From NCBI RefSeq assembly GCF_000003605.2, contig NW_003150758.1:1630-28104 (forward strand): a stretch of 26,475 nt of DNA. Direction: 5' to 3'. The DNA comes from Saccoglossus kowalevskii (taxonomy: Eukaryota > Hemichordata > Enteropneusta > Harrimaniidae). Below, piece by piece: positions 1 to 10,485 of this stretch. Position 1 is the stretch's first letter. Each line of letters opens with the position of its first letter. The notes under the pieces are model-generated. The model was not told the DNA's origin. It did no database searches and worked only from the letters and a program-made list of their open reading frames with translations. The translations under genes and the position numbers were made by a program.

Positions 1-534
1 ACCACTCCATATACAATGTAAACTACACACCAAAACATCCTTTCACCCACAGTTACTACCGTGTTTCACCAGTGTATTCTATTTGACGTCAGGAGAAATT
101 GAAATAAACAAATTAATTATAATTTCAGCCTCTAGTTGACCACTGATTAAATAAACTACCTCGTCTTTATGTCAACCTGCAGTTATTCGTTGCCTACATC
201 AGTGACTTCAAAATATATGTTTCAATCCCAGGAATTTCACTCGCTGTTAATTCCATGGGAGTGGCAGTCTTTAATGAATTTCTATTGTCATGTCAATTTC
301 TTGCGATTACTCGAACATTAAGCTGTAACCACATACCGCCTAGGTGCTGTAATTAAATCCTGGTGTAAGCACCATATGAACTATGAACAATGCATGTGAA
401 GCCAGCTGTGGGGTATATTCAATCCTATAGATTTCTCATTGTTTGGTAACTATTTGCTGCAAATGCAACAAAAATCGATATAAAAAATATTACCCACACA
501 GTATTCTACAGGTTACTTGTATGAATAGTGTTTG
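1..534. other. Left-edge intergenic DNA, nothing recognised
   Basis: AT-rich sequence without an open frame of useful length, a P450 exon or a repeat I can identify on either strand. It lies downstream of the stop codon of the possible minus-strand exon that follows. No clear polyadenylation signal for that exon is visible here. Confidence 0.5.
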
Positions 535-705
535 TTAGGGTCTCTGTTCGATTCTTGTTGGAACGACATAAATGCGATATTCACCAATCGTATCACTAAT
601 GCCGTCATTAATTCCAGGTTTTTTGTCCATCTCATCGGTTACCTGGAAAATATATTCGAAGCCATCTAAACGACGTACAAAGCAGGTTTTCACGACCTCG
701 GCAAC
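535..705 (-). CDS. Possible terminal exon of an unrecognised minus-strand gene
   Basis: On the minus strand an open frame of about 56 codons ends at TAA (535-537). A pyrimidine-rich stretch ending in AG lies just before the reading frame at about 705, giving a plausible acceptor followed by GTC GTG AAA. The peptide is charged and ordinary in composition, with segments such as VRRLDGFEYIFQVTDEM and GEYRIYVVPTRIEQRP, and looks more like real protein than the shadow frames around it. I do not recognise the family. The + strand is also open across much of this stretch, and no upstream exon could be paired with it, so this may be chance. If real, it would be transcribed away from the P450 array. 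Confidence 0.22.
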   Translation of the reverse strand, partial: VAEVVKTCFVRRLDGFEYIFQVTDEMDKKPGINDGISDTIGEYRIYVVPTRIEQRP

Positions 706-1203
706 ACAAGAACAATATATGATCAAAAAATACTTTCCTCTCCAATCCCCTTGGTTTTTCAGTGATAAGAATATCGCTGTACTAAAGTACGAGAGGTGTC
801 AGGTTCTATTTCTGGGTGGTGGTTAACTTTGACTTTCCTAACTTTCTTCAGCTGTCATGGCTTTGATTGCTTGTTATAATCACAAAACGTGCAAGTTTTA
901 GAATAATGCATCCGTTTACTTTACGAGCATCAATGTAAAACACTGCCAACAACGATGTTCCTCCTTGTCAATGTCTTCAAAATTACTGCCGATGTTCTTG
1001 CCATGCAGTACGTACTCCATGCAGTTGCTTTCTTCGTTTTCTGGGAGAGAATATGTTCTCTCATGTCATTCATCTCTCAAAATGTCGTGGGACTGCATTT
1101 CAGTCGTCAAGATTTGAGAAATCAAATCCCAAATCAAAATTTGGCTCACCGGCAGCAGACAGAATCGAAGTTGCAGACGACGCCATAATATGAACAAACC
1201 AAG

Positions 1204-1215
1204 CGCGCACGCGCA
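1204..1215. promoter_or_regulatory. NRF1-like CG palindrome
   Basis: The 12-mer CGCGCACGCGCA fits the NRF1 consensus YGCGCAYGCGCR at every position, in an otherwise AT-rich background. NRF1 sites usually lie in promoters of housekeeping genes. The only nearby gene candidate is the weak minus-strand exon at 535-705. A single site this short can arise by chance. Confidence 0.25.
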
Positions 1216-2432
1216 GTAAGGACAATCAGAACTGCACGTGTCATTAATTCTGTTTTATCTCACCGGCGGTTATTGTTTTGAACATGAAGTGCAATAACAA
1301 TACTTGTTGACAGCGCCAGTATAATAACAAAGGTAATATAACAATTAAAGCCTCTAAATGTCAGTTTGTTGAAGCCAAATAAACGTATGAGAATTGCCAA
1401 TAATTGCAATAATCATATAGTCAGGCAATCATATGTATATGGTTCGTAGTTTGTATTCATGAAAACGAGTGATACTTGATAACAAAGCGCTTATATAACA
1501 TTATATCTCATGCTCTTTGTGCATATGGCCGTAGGTGTCCAACATTCTTCATATTTATTCACTAATAATGTATTTGTATGTTTTAAAACAATTTTGTGTA
1601 GCACTCTAGCATTCAGAATGGTATGTCTTCAAAAACAGCACACCAATGAGGAAGAGGTTTAGTGTTATTAGTTTAGAGAGTGGGTGTGGGTGATAACCAG
1701 ACAGAAGGTATCAGGTAATTTAGACTTTAAATGCACGGCAAATGGGGTTATTTGGGTAAATAGAGGTCATACACACCTTTCTCTGTCTCAAGACAATGAA
1801 CTGCATTCAACCCTTTAACTTAGCCATGGGATACAAGTATACGACAATTTATGAGTAATAGTCACACACAGCTGCCGGTCAATGAAATTTTAGTATCAGT
1901 GCGTAACCTTTACTGTTTTTACAAGGGGCTACACCCTGGGCACACACACACTGGATCAACACTATTGACTAACTGATAGCACAGGTTTGCATGATGTTTG
2001 TACAGGGCATTGCACTACACTGAACCTTTGACCTATCCGCCATTTTTAATGAGGACATTAGTTTTTGTTCACTGCTGCGACCGACAGGTAATATTTTTTA
2101 CTCACTCTATACAGTATATTTACGGCATAGTAGCTACTCAGATGATTTTAAACGGGATACATTGCAAAAAACATGTAGTCGATATGGAAGATATGCAAAC
2201 AATCCGCATGGCAAACGGACAAGCAAACAGTCCTCTGAACTTATGTTGTCTGTCAGTCAAGGTAACATGTTGGAGTAGTATAGGTACGGTCGAGTACTTT
2301 CGTAACAGAAATTATTGACGTAGTATAGATTGCTGGTAACCGGTGTTCATTATGCTGTCGTTCTTCTCTGTGTCATTATTACGTAATGTAAGCTATACAT
2401 AACCTTGCCATTAAACATATTACATTTTGAAT

Positions 2433-2460
2433 GTCGTATCAGTACTAGTATTGATACGAC
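2433..2460. repeat. 28-bp near-perfect palindrome
   Basis: Two 9-bp arms, GTCGTATCA and TGATACGAC, enclose an 8-bp self-complementary core TACTAGTA. One non-complementary pair (g2442 and t2451) separates core from arms; in RNA it would be a G-U wobble. No gene is nearby and the role is unknown. Confidence 0.6.
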
Positions 2461-4107
2461 TTTGAGCCAAATTTACCTAATGAACATTAATAACGTTAAA
2501 TTATGAACAGAATTATCGTACGGGACAGTTGTCTCGAGGTCAAATCTAAGGCAAAATACTATAAGTATATGAACAATGTAAATACCGAATAGTGTGAACT
2601 GGATATTGTTGCTATCATGTGTAATCAAACTAAGCGAAAAATTAAAGTGTTTTTTGAAGTCACGGGGGTCAACGAATAATGGGATATCGATTCTGAACAC
2701 TGAACAAACTGTCATATCTCTTTGCTGTAATTACATGGGATGTAAATTTATATTTTTTCAATATTTATTATATTTTTGATCTCATCTTCATTAAACATGT
2801 ATTATTTACGGTAGAATGCTACTCGTAAATAAAGACAATGTCCCAAGGATGAAGGCGGATGTCACAATAATGAATAATAATATGGCGTCACCTGAATTAG
2901 TTCAGAGAAACTGTAGTGAAAATATCACGTTTTGTTTGTTTAATCGGAACCAATTAACGTTTTAGTTTAGTTTTTTAAATGACCCACTAGCGGCCATATT
3001 GTATAAATTGATACTTTTACGGGGCTATATCTCCGAGATGCCTTTACAGATAACATTCACACAACATATCATGTACCATGTCACACATATGGACGCGCAT
3101 TTCTTTGGTTAACCAATTCAAGATGGTCGAATGGTGTCTGGTGACAATCATTGCCATGCCAGTGTCATACCTGCGTTGACTGATTTCACGAATACAGATA
3201 TTCACTTGTTTTAATCTCTGTTTTAAATGGCGGACTCAATCTTGTCTCCTTGCACATGGGGACTGAAAAAGATAATTTACATGGTATTATCCAGCTATCT
3301 TTTGTAAATTGTCAAAAAAGAAAACGGCAAGAACTAGAAAATGATGTCTTGCCTTGCCAAATTAAAGTAAATTCGGTTACATGTATCAGAAAAATAAGAG
3401 ACAATATACAAATCAAAAAAAGCTTAGAAAGAACTCCCGTGTGCAGAAGGTATTGGAGTACATATAAGGAATACTGTATGTACTGTATAAGAAGCACTTA
3501 TTTGATACACATAAAGCAAAGATTGTGTTTATTACATGCATAATCATTGAAATATGTATTATTTTGACCATGTCTATGTACCATGTTTCATTAAATTCTA
3601 TTGAACGGTACGTGAGAAACAAGTGCAATGCTTAAAATTGGCTAATTAATATGCAAATTATGTAATCAGATCTGAGCATTACCCCAGCGCAGCTATGCAC
3701 TATGTTCATTAAAATTTGATAAGTCGGTCAAAAGTTGACAAAAAATGTATGTGTATAAAAATGTTGAATGTTGAAATAAAGTATGATGTCAATACCAAAT
3801 TTGACTGAAATCTGTTTGTCAGATAATTGACACCAGATGGCCGGGCCCAAATCATAAGTCTATTTTACATAACATGCAATCAGCTCATACGAATAAATAT
3901 AAAATGGTTAATGTTTCCAATGCCTCACTTACCAACAACTGATAACCTTCCAGAATAACTCTACCGCCAAATAATGATTACCTTGGTGGGCACTTACGTT
4001 CTGTGTCTATGTAGTAGTCTCACTCGCATGTTAATAACTAGCTGACATATCATTTGTATTACCAGATGTTATACATATTTTATAATATTTTACTATTATT
4101 TTGACAG

Positions 4108-4147
4108 AATATCTGATTGATTGATCCGTTCGTGAAGTTGTACCAAA
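4108..4147 (+). promoter_or_regulatory. 5' leader of P450 gene 1 with upstream 3' splice-site-like signal
   Basis: A TA/T-rich stretch ending in ttttgacag (AG at 4106-4107) lies 40 nt before the ATG. Genes 2 and 3 carry an equivalent pyrimidine-rich tract and AG 38 and 35 nt before their ATGs. The simplest reading is a 3' splice site: either of an intron in the 5' untranslated region, with a distant non-coding first exon, or a spliced-leader acceptor. No donor could be assigned. Confidence 0.45.
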
Positions 4148-6584
4148 ATGATGTTTGTGCCAACTGATCCGCTATCACTACTGGTGTTGTTGATGATAAT
4201 GTTGTTAGTATGGATAACCACCCAACACTACCTGGCACCTTGCAAGAACTTCCCACCCGGACCTTGGGGCTTACCTATCATTGGCAGCTTTATGTACTTC
4301 GGATCAGATATACACAAAGACATGATGAAACTCTCAAAGACATATGGTGATGTTTACAGTGTAAAGATGGGGTCCCGCATATCCGTTGTTGTAAATGGAG
4401 TGAATGCCATAAAAGAATGTCTGGTAAAAAAGGGAAACGATTTTGCTGATAGACCATATTCTTGGATAGTTGAACAATATAATCCAAGATATGAAGGTAC
4501 TAATTAAAATCAATTACAAATGTAAATAATTAACTAAAAAAAACAATTCAAAACAGCCAACGATTGGGACCACTTATTGTATAAAAAAAAGTAGATTAGT
4601 GCCATTTGTTCTCTATAGTTTTATTTCATGTAATAACCGTCCGTCTATCGCCAGGTATTGCTGATGGACGCTTCAATGAAAAATGGCAACGTCGCCGACA
4701 ATTTGCCCACACAACGCTTAGAGGCTTTGGATTTGGTAAAACAAGCATGGAGAGTAAAATATGTGAGGAAATCTCTTTCTTGTTGGATGAATTTAGGGTA
4801 AGGATCAGTATTAAAATTCGATCGACACAGGCCCTATCCGCTCTATACATCTGCCAAACCAATCAGAACTCGTGTTACATGCATTAAGTAAGACTTGATC
4901 TAATTTTTCCAGAAAGGTTTATGTGGTAAAGTCAATGTACATGGGGTTGCAAAGATATATTTAGCTAAAACACCGTCTGTGAAATTGCTCGATATTATAT
5001 GTCACACCATTGTATTATGTTATATTTTAAGGATCTTCAAGATAAACCTATCGACACAGGCGCTATCCTTAACAGAAGTGTTTCCAACGTAATTTGTTCG
5101 ATAACGTTTGGCAAACGATTCAACTATTCGGACCCAAAATTCAATTTCATTATCGACACTATGGGCAAATGGTTTGAGGTCATGGGCACTATGTACGAAC
5201 TTGATTTTCTACCGTTTCGAAGACCATTTAATCGATCAAATATACATAACTACAATACACTTGGTGCTGATCTGAAGAAATTCTGCAAGCAGCAGATTGA
5301 TGAACACCGTGAAGTATTCGACCCAGACAACATCGGTGATTTCATCGATGCATACTTAGCTGAGACAATGAAACAAGACGGCAATAAAGATCTTACAGAC
5401 GACCAGTTAAAACACACATTAGTCGACCTTTTTTCTGCCGGAACTGAAACAACAGCGACTACACTTAAATGGGGGTTACTATTAATGGTTCTTCATCCAG
5501 AAATACAGGACAAAGTGTTTAATGAAATTGATCAGGTACGTACTATACACAATGCATGTGCGAATTAAGCTTGATGTATCTTTCCTTGAATCGCATAATT
5601 GTGAAATAGCCACATCTGCATCGAACTATTGAGACATTGTGTTGAACGGTGTTTGTAATCCCGGTTTCTCATGATTCCAGGTTGTTGGAGAAAACCGTCT
5701 CCCGAGACTTGACGATCGTAAAAACTTGCCTTATACAGAAGCCACGCTTTTGGAAATACAGCGATTTGGTAGTATTGCACCATTCTCACTACCACATTGT
5801 GCGTTGAAAGACACTTCGCTTGATGGATATAATATTCCTAAGGGGACGGAAATAATTATTTCACTGTGGTAGGTTTTATATATACGTATTCCTTTGAACT
5901 TTCGTAGCTGCACTACGTCTAGTCTATACAGATAAATAAATCTTGATTTTTTATCAACACATTCATAAGAAGATATTCGACATCGGAGAGTTTACTATTC
6001 CTAACACCAACGTTATTTTACAATTTTATCGCAGGTCAATTCACAGAGAGACAACTATTTGGCCAGATCCAGACAAATTTGACCCTATGAGGTTTTATGA
6101 TGAAAAGAACAATGCACTCAAGAAGTCTGAGCACTTCATGCCATTTTCTGCAGGTATTATAAAACGGATGTCCAAGCCACATTGCATACAGTTTATAATT
6201 ATTGTTCTACAGTATTTAGCCACAGTGGATTTCTATTTGATACATGCATACATAGGTATTTGATATTGTTACTTATACCACGGTTTACAGTAAAGTGGTA
6301 ACAGTGGTATAGGTAACAATATCAAATACCTATGTATGTACAATTTGCTTATAGTATATTTGTGTGTAGTTGTTCCACTCATTGTTCTGTTCGTTACAGG
6401 TCGACGTGTATGTATGGGTGAACAGTTGGCAAAACATGAATTGTTTCTATACTTCTCAGCCATGATAAACCAATTCAAGTTCAGCTTACCGGTCGGAGCC
6501 AAGAAACCTAGCACTGATGGTGTTTTAGGGCTAACATTGGTTCCTGAACCATATCAAGTTGTGATCAGAGAGAGAAGCGCTTGA
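4148..6584 (+). CDS. Cytochrome P450, CYP2 clan (array gene 1), complete, 6 exons
   Basis: Exons: 4148-4496, 4655-4797, 5032-5535, 5681-5868, 6035-6153 and 6400-6584, all with GT-AG introns in phases 1, 0, 0, 2, 1. They give 495 residues, normal for CYP2. Visible motifs: N-terminal membrane anchor (about 8-27); proline hinge PPGPWGLPIIG (36-46); helix C WxxxR (W127, R131), a heme-propionate contact; I-helix AGTETT (300-305) for oxygen activation; ExxR as EIQR (357-360); PMRF (412-415); heme loop FSAGRRVCMG (432-441) with Cys439 as iron ligand. Nothing catalytic is missing. CYP2 enzymes are ER-bound and use NADPH-P450 reductase to hydroxylate fatty acids, steroids or xenobiotics; the substrate cannot be read here. 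The start chosen is the first ATG; a second ATG follows directly. Introns 4 and 5, in phases 2 and 1, match conserved CYP2 positions. Part of exon 3 is about 95% identical to gene 2. Confidence 0.93.
6247..6338 (+). repeat. 35-bp-stem inverted repeat (hairpin) in intron 5 of P450 gene 1
   Basis: Left arm 6247-6281 and right arm 6304-6338 are reverse complements over 35 bp with one exception, which becomes a U-G wobble in RNA. The loop is 22 nt (6282-6303). The structure lies inside intron 5 (6154-6399) and ends about 60 nt before the acceptor. It would therefore be transcribed with the P450 pre-mRNA as a near-perfect duplex. It may be a small foldback transposon or a source of small RNA. Confidence 0.8.
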
Positions 6585-9063
6585 TGTTTGTGTATAGCAT
6601 GTGCATACTTTTGTTCCTTGTGAATCAATTGAAACCTTGCTTACTATATATGATAGTAGTATACATCAATCAGAGTATCTCTATACTTGTGAGTGTCGTA
6701 ATGTTGTGGTTTTTATATCCTACTCTTTTAGGAAGCGTAAATTCCAAATATAGAAAGATTGCGCGATATAAACACGTCCAGCTGTCTTTTCTTAGAGGTA
6801 TCCTCGTAATAACCTCATATTGTCTTACTATCTTTATATATTGTTGGTGGTACATAAACTGACTGTGATTTAAATTGAGTGTTCTATTTTAGATAAATGA
6901 GAATATGTTCATTAATTTTAAGAATACCTTTCAAATTGTTTTTATTCATTGAGAGGACCCGCGTTATGTACAAAACCGAACGTAAAACAGGACAAACTAA
7001 GGTCATAGCGTCGCAGTGAATGTGGGATTCGAAAAGCGCAAAATTGTTGGTTATTTCACGCCTAACAAGTTTAAAGTCAAATCATTCGGTTTTGCGACAG
7101 ATGTTCAATCCGCGTCGTTCATGCATTACGCGTGATCTCGGAGTGAACGGGAAATTATCTATAGAACTGTGTGTATTATATGTATCTGATCAAGTTTGTA
7201 CAGTTAAAACGGAAGAACTTGTCATGTGTAGTTTGTAGTGTTAAAAATGTTCTAATCTATGTAACGGAATTCACGTTTAATCCGTTTATGGATGCTCATC
7301 TATGATAATGATCATGTTCGATTGCAAATATAGAGGAGATCGGGAAAAAATATTTAGTGAACATCTATTGCTTAGTTATGTTTCATGAACAACCATGTTC
7401 TTCATCATTATATACATACATAATTATGAAAAAACAATAATTCCGGTTCTCCATTCTATGAGCCGTTTTTAGGGACGCTAATTTGCCAAATATACGTGGT
7501 TGTAAATATTAAGAGATCGTATGATAGTCATTTTCGCAATGGGTGAAATGAAATAAATTATGTAATGGTTCTTTATGTTGATAAATGTAGGATTATATAC
7601 GTTAAATATGTGTGGTGCTGGTCACAACAGGGCAACATTGAGGTGTTGCTGTTGCCAGTATTCGGATTATCGCATTAATTGGACTGAATGTTTGTGATCG
7701 GCGACTTTTGCTTCTAGACTATTTGCAATTATGTGTATAAGGCTTTTGAAGATTTGTAACTGCTAAAAGCAGCCAAAGAGTGATCTTGCGCATTTCTATT
7801 CAAATTATTTGGTAATGCTCATGTAATTGTTCCTATCAATTTTGAATGTTATTAACGAACGTTATGGTACCCCAAAAGCTGCTCGGTTGTTTCCTTTCTC
7901 TAGTCCATTCAGAAAGTGCCCTCCCACTGTGTAATTACAAATTTGTCCACTCTTTGGCGATTTTAACTTCCCCTTTCGTCACTACACACACAGCTTTTGC
8001 ACTCACAAAAGGAAAACTACACAATTGTCGTTGCGATGGGTAAAAAGAACGGATGTCCTACCTGCTAAGGGATCTCAGACTATGTGTTGTACTGAACGTA
8101 AGTATTGACAAACAAAAATACATGTGCCCAAGTGAACTGTGGGAGTTGTTTAGTGGCCCATTGTAAGCTACCTACTACATGAAAATAAATACAATTACGC
8201 ATCCAAACGTGCAAATATACCCTTCCAAAAGCGGAAAATATCCCGCACACAAACCTATATTTACCCCTCGAACCACTGGCCAGTCCTCACTGAAACAACT
8301 ATTTACACGATTAGTTGATTGACTGCTTCCGGACTGGTGGTGATTTATTTTGTCAGAGTGTGGATTGTTGGGCATAATAATTGTGTATTAAAGCGTCTAT
8401 CAATAATTAATTTGTTGATATATTGTTGACACTACATATCAACACAGTTGTGAAGTACCTCTTATTTCATAAACTAAACATGTCATGTTGATTAACATGC
8501 CAGATCTGTGTATGGACAATCTAGCCTTGTTTAATTCAATCATTCATGTTCCGAATATAGTAGCTCCATTATCTAATGTCGTGATTCAAATTTGTCTGTA
8601 GAGCGAGAAAGATGCACCCATAAGGCTCGAATATGCTTGTACTATATTGCATTTTAGAACTTTGGAATACTTGATTTCTTTAAACCAACATCGTTATCAA
8701 TCACCCATGGGACTAATTTTAAAATGTATCAGAAAAACGAGTAAATGTCCGCCAGTCACCAACATTGATTTACATAGCGAAACAAAAAGACTTACTTCAG
8801 CAACTTAGCTTAATTTATGACAATTACAAGTTTGAATGAGATAACTTTGTCATATATCGATTAAGGTGTTTTTGCCGGGAAAAATAGCCGTCAATCTACG
8901 TGTATTGTACCAACTCTGATACAAATCGATCCCGGCAAGTCTGAGAAATGACGATGGAAGGGCGCACGTAAGGACAGAGGAGGACACCCAAATCACAAGT
9001 TCCCGCTTCTGACTACAAAAGCAGGGTACGTTGCATCAATGCTAATATAAGAGATTGGATCCC
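6585..9063. other. Intergenic region between P450 gene 1 and the retroelement
   Basis: About 2.5 kb, AT-rich. The start should hold the 3' UTR of gene 1, but no AATAAA lies close to the stop; the first clear one I see is near 7551. Open frames of 60-95 codons (for example 6581-6862, 7020-7238 and 7846-8043) show no family motif and are probably chance. No repeat family was recognised. Confidence 0.5.
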
Positions 9064-9210
9064 TGTGATGAGTTGAGGCTATGACGTTTATTTAGTTATT
9101 TGCATATTGATATTGATACATTGTATGGAACATCTCGTGAGGATACTTCACTCGCTTAGCAACTGGTGGTTGTTATGCCTACCTTCAATGCGTTGATAGG
9201 TGAGTACCAT
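9064..9210 (+). repeat. Probable 5' LTR (diverged)
   Basis: Starts TGTGATGAGTTGAGG and shares blocks with 12805-12950, including TTTAGTTATTTGCATA, an 'acatctcgtgagg'-type block and a 'gcgtt' block further on. The left end is fixed by the TG and by the purine tract ahead of its partner. The right end is uncertain by tens of bases. The low similarity between the two LTRs points to an old insertion. Confidence 0.6.
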
Positions 9211-9233
9211 AGCTGCATTTTATACTTGTCAGT

Positions 9234-9780
9234 GTGCGAGTTGTGAGCATGAATGTTACAGGGGATGCTGCTGATTATTTTAGGGGGGACCACCACATTC
9301 TGATTTGGGATTTAAATAAGGACTTGCAGGATCGGGATCCAAAGCATCATGATACAGTGAGGCTCAGGCGCGAAGAGCATGAATATGAATTGCAGATGGT
9401 TATAATTAAACAGAAGCTAAAGAAGGGAAACATGGAAGTAGTAAGTATTGTCGAGGAGTAAAGAGAAAACGTGAAGAGAAAATGAAGTTGCAGGATTGTG
9501 AATTAGAGAAGTTACGTATGGAAGGTAGGGAGCATAGTACAGATAATACTGAAATTGTAGACAAGGATCCTAACATTTCTCATTTTAAGAACATATTAAG
9601 AGACATGTGGGCTTTGAAATTGGTAGTTCATTTATCGGGTAAAGCACGGGCTGCATTTTCTAATATGAGTGATAATTAATAAAAAAAAAATAAGGACTCT
9701 AATGATTATGATTTAGTTAAAGCAGCTATCTTTCAGAAATGTGAGTTGACAGCAGAGAAATACCAGAGCAGATTTAGGAG
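9234..9780 (+). pseudogene. gag-like remnant of the retroelement
   Basis: Two open stretches in different frames (9234-9461 and 9482-9679) are followed by a third fragment to about 9780. The first is highly charged and probably coiled (RLRREEHEYELQ region). The second carries ALKLVVHLSGKARAAFSNMS, the pattern of gypsy-type capsid proteins (a helix ending in 'LSGKA..A...M'). The third (EKYQSRFRS) follows the usual capsid order. A stop codon and frame changes break it. It would have formed the particle shell. Confidence 0.6.
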
Positions 9781-10009
9781 TGTAAGTGGGATGTGGGTCG
9801 TTTACCGAATGGGGTGCCAAAATGGAATTTGAATTTGAACCTAAATCAAAAGATGAGGTCATTAAATTAAATTAGCTGAGCAGTATATTGCTGCTCGTGG
9901 TAAACCTAAAGCAGATAAGTCAATGGCATCAAATGAAAAAAATATAAATTGGCAATCTAATTCTGTTCATAATCTAAAAAGAATAGTCAAGCTAATACAT
10001 CATTAAACT

Positions 10010-10300
10010 CATGTGTGTGGTAAAGCTGGTCATATTAGTACAACAAGTCCTATGAATCTTAAGCCGGGACCAAATAGTGGATCAGGCAAGGGCAGTGGAG
10101 TATTTTATTCTGTTGGTGAATGTAGAAAACTGTAGACAATTGTTCATATGGTAGTTTTATGGATGTACATAGGTGCAAGGGACTGATGAATTAGATAAGT
10201 TTTAGTTTTACAGGACACAGGTTGTACTCAGACATTGATAACGTCAAGGTTGTATGAAAACGTGCATACTTGTAAGAGTGCATTTGAATTGAATATTGAA
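10010..10300 (+). pseudogene. Zinc knuckle and aspartic protease remnant
   Basis: Around 10013-10045 a CGKAGHI-type block marks a nucleocapsid CCHC knuckle. Around 10204-10260 the reading LQDTGCTQTLITSRLYENV contains the DTG active site of retroelement aspartic proteases, which cut the polyprotein. The flanks are broken by stop codons and frame changes, so the exact limits are unclear. Confidence 0.6.
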
Positions 10301-10485
10301 AACCGGATGTAGGTGTTTAGATGCCTTAGCTGAAGATGTTATCTTGGATAATGAGTATGTATGTATGACTACAGATAGTCAAGAGAGTGCAGCTTATGTT
10401 GTCACAAGAGGAAAAAGTAAAGCATTAAGAGAAAAATGCTAAGGTAAGGTGTAATGAACAATTCACAGGTGTTCATGCAAGACCA

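Larger units (their letters stand above)
727..4107. other. Intergenic region upstream of P450 gene 1
   Basis: About 3.4 kb of AT-rich DNA with scattered short open frames that show no family motif, codon pattern or splice context. The longest, 106 codons at 1998-2318 on the + strand, is not convincing. A CGCGCACGCGCA block at 1204-1215 and a 28-bp palindrome at 2433-2460 are listed separately. No P450 exon relic was found by eye. Confidence 0.5.

Noticed and set aside
1998-2318. 106-codon + strand open frame
   Set aside because: No family motif, no coherent composition and no splice context. Chance frames of this size are expected.
6336-6584. Separate short gene starting at 6336
   Set aside because: The part from 6400 is the last exon of P450 gene 1. 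The earlier part is intron and hairpin.
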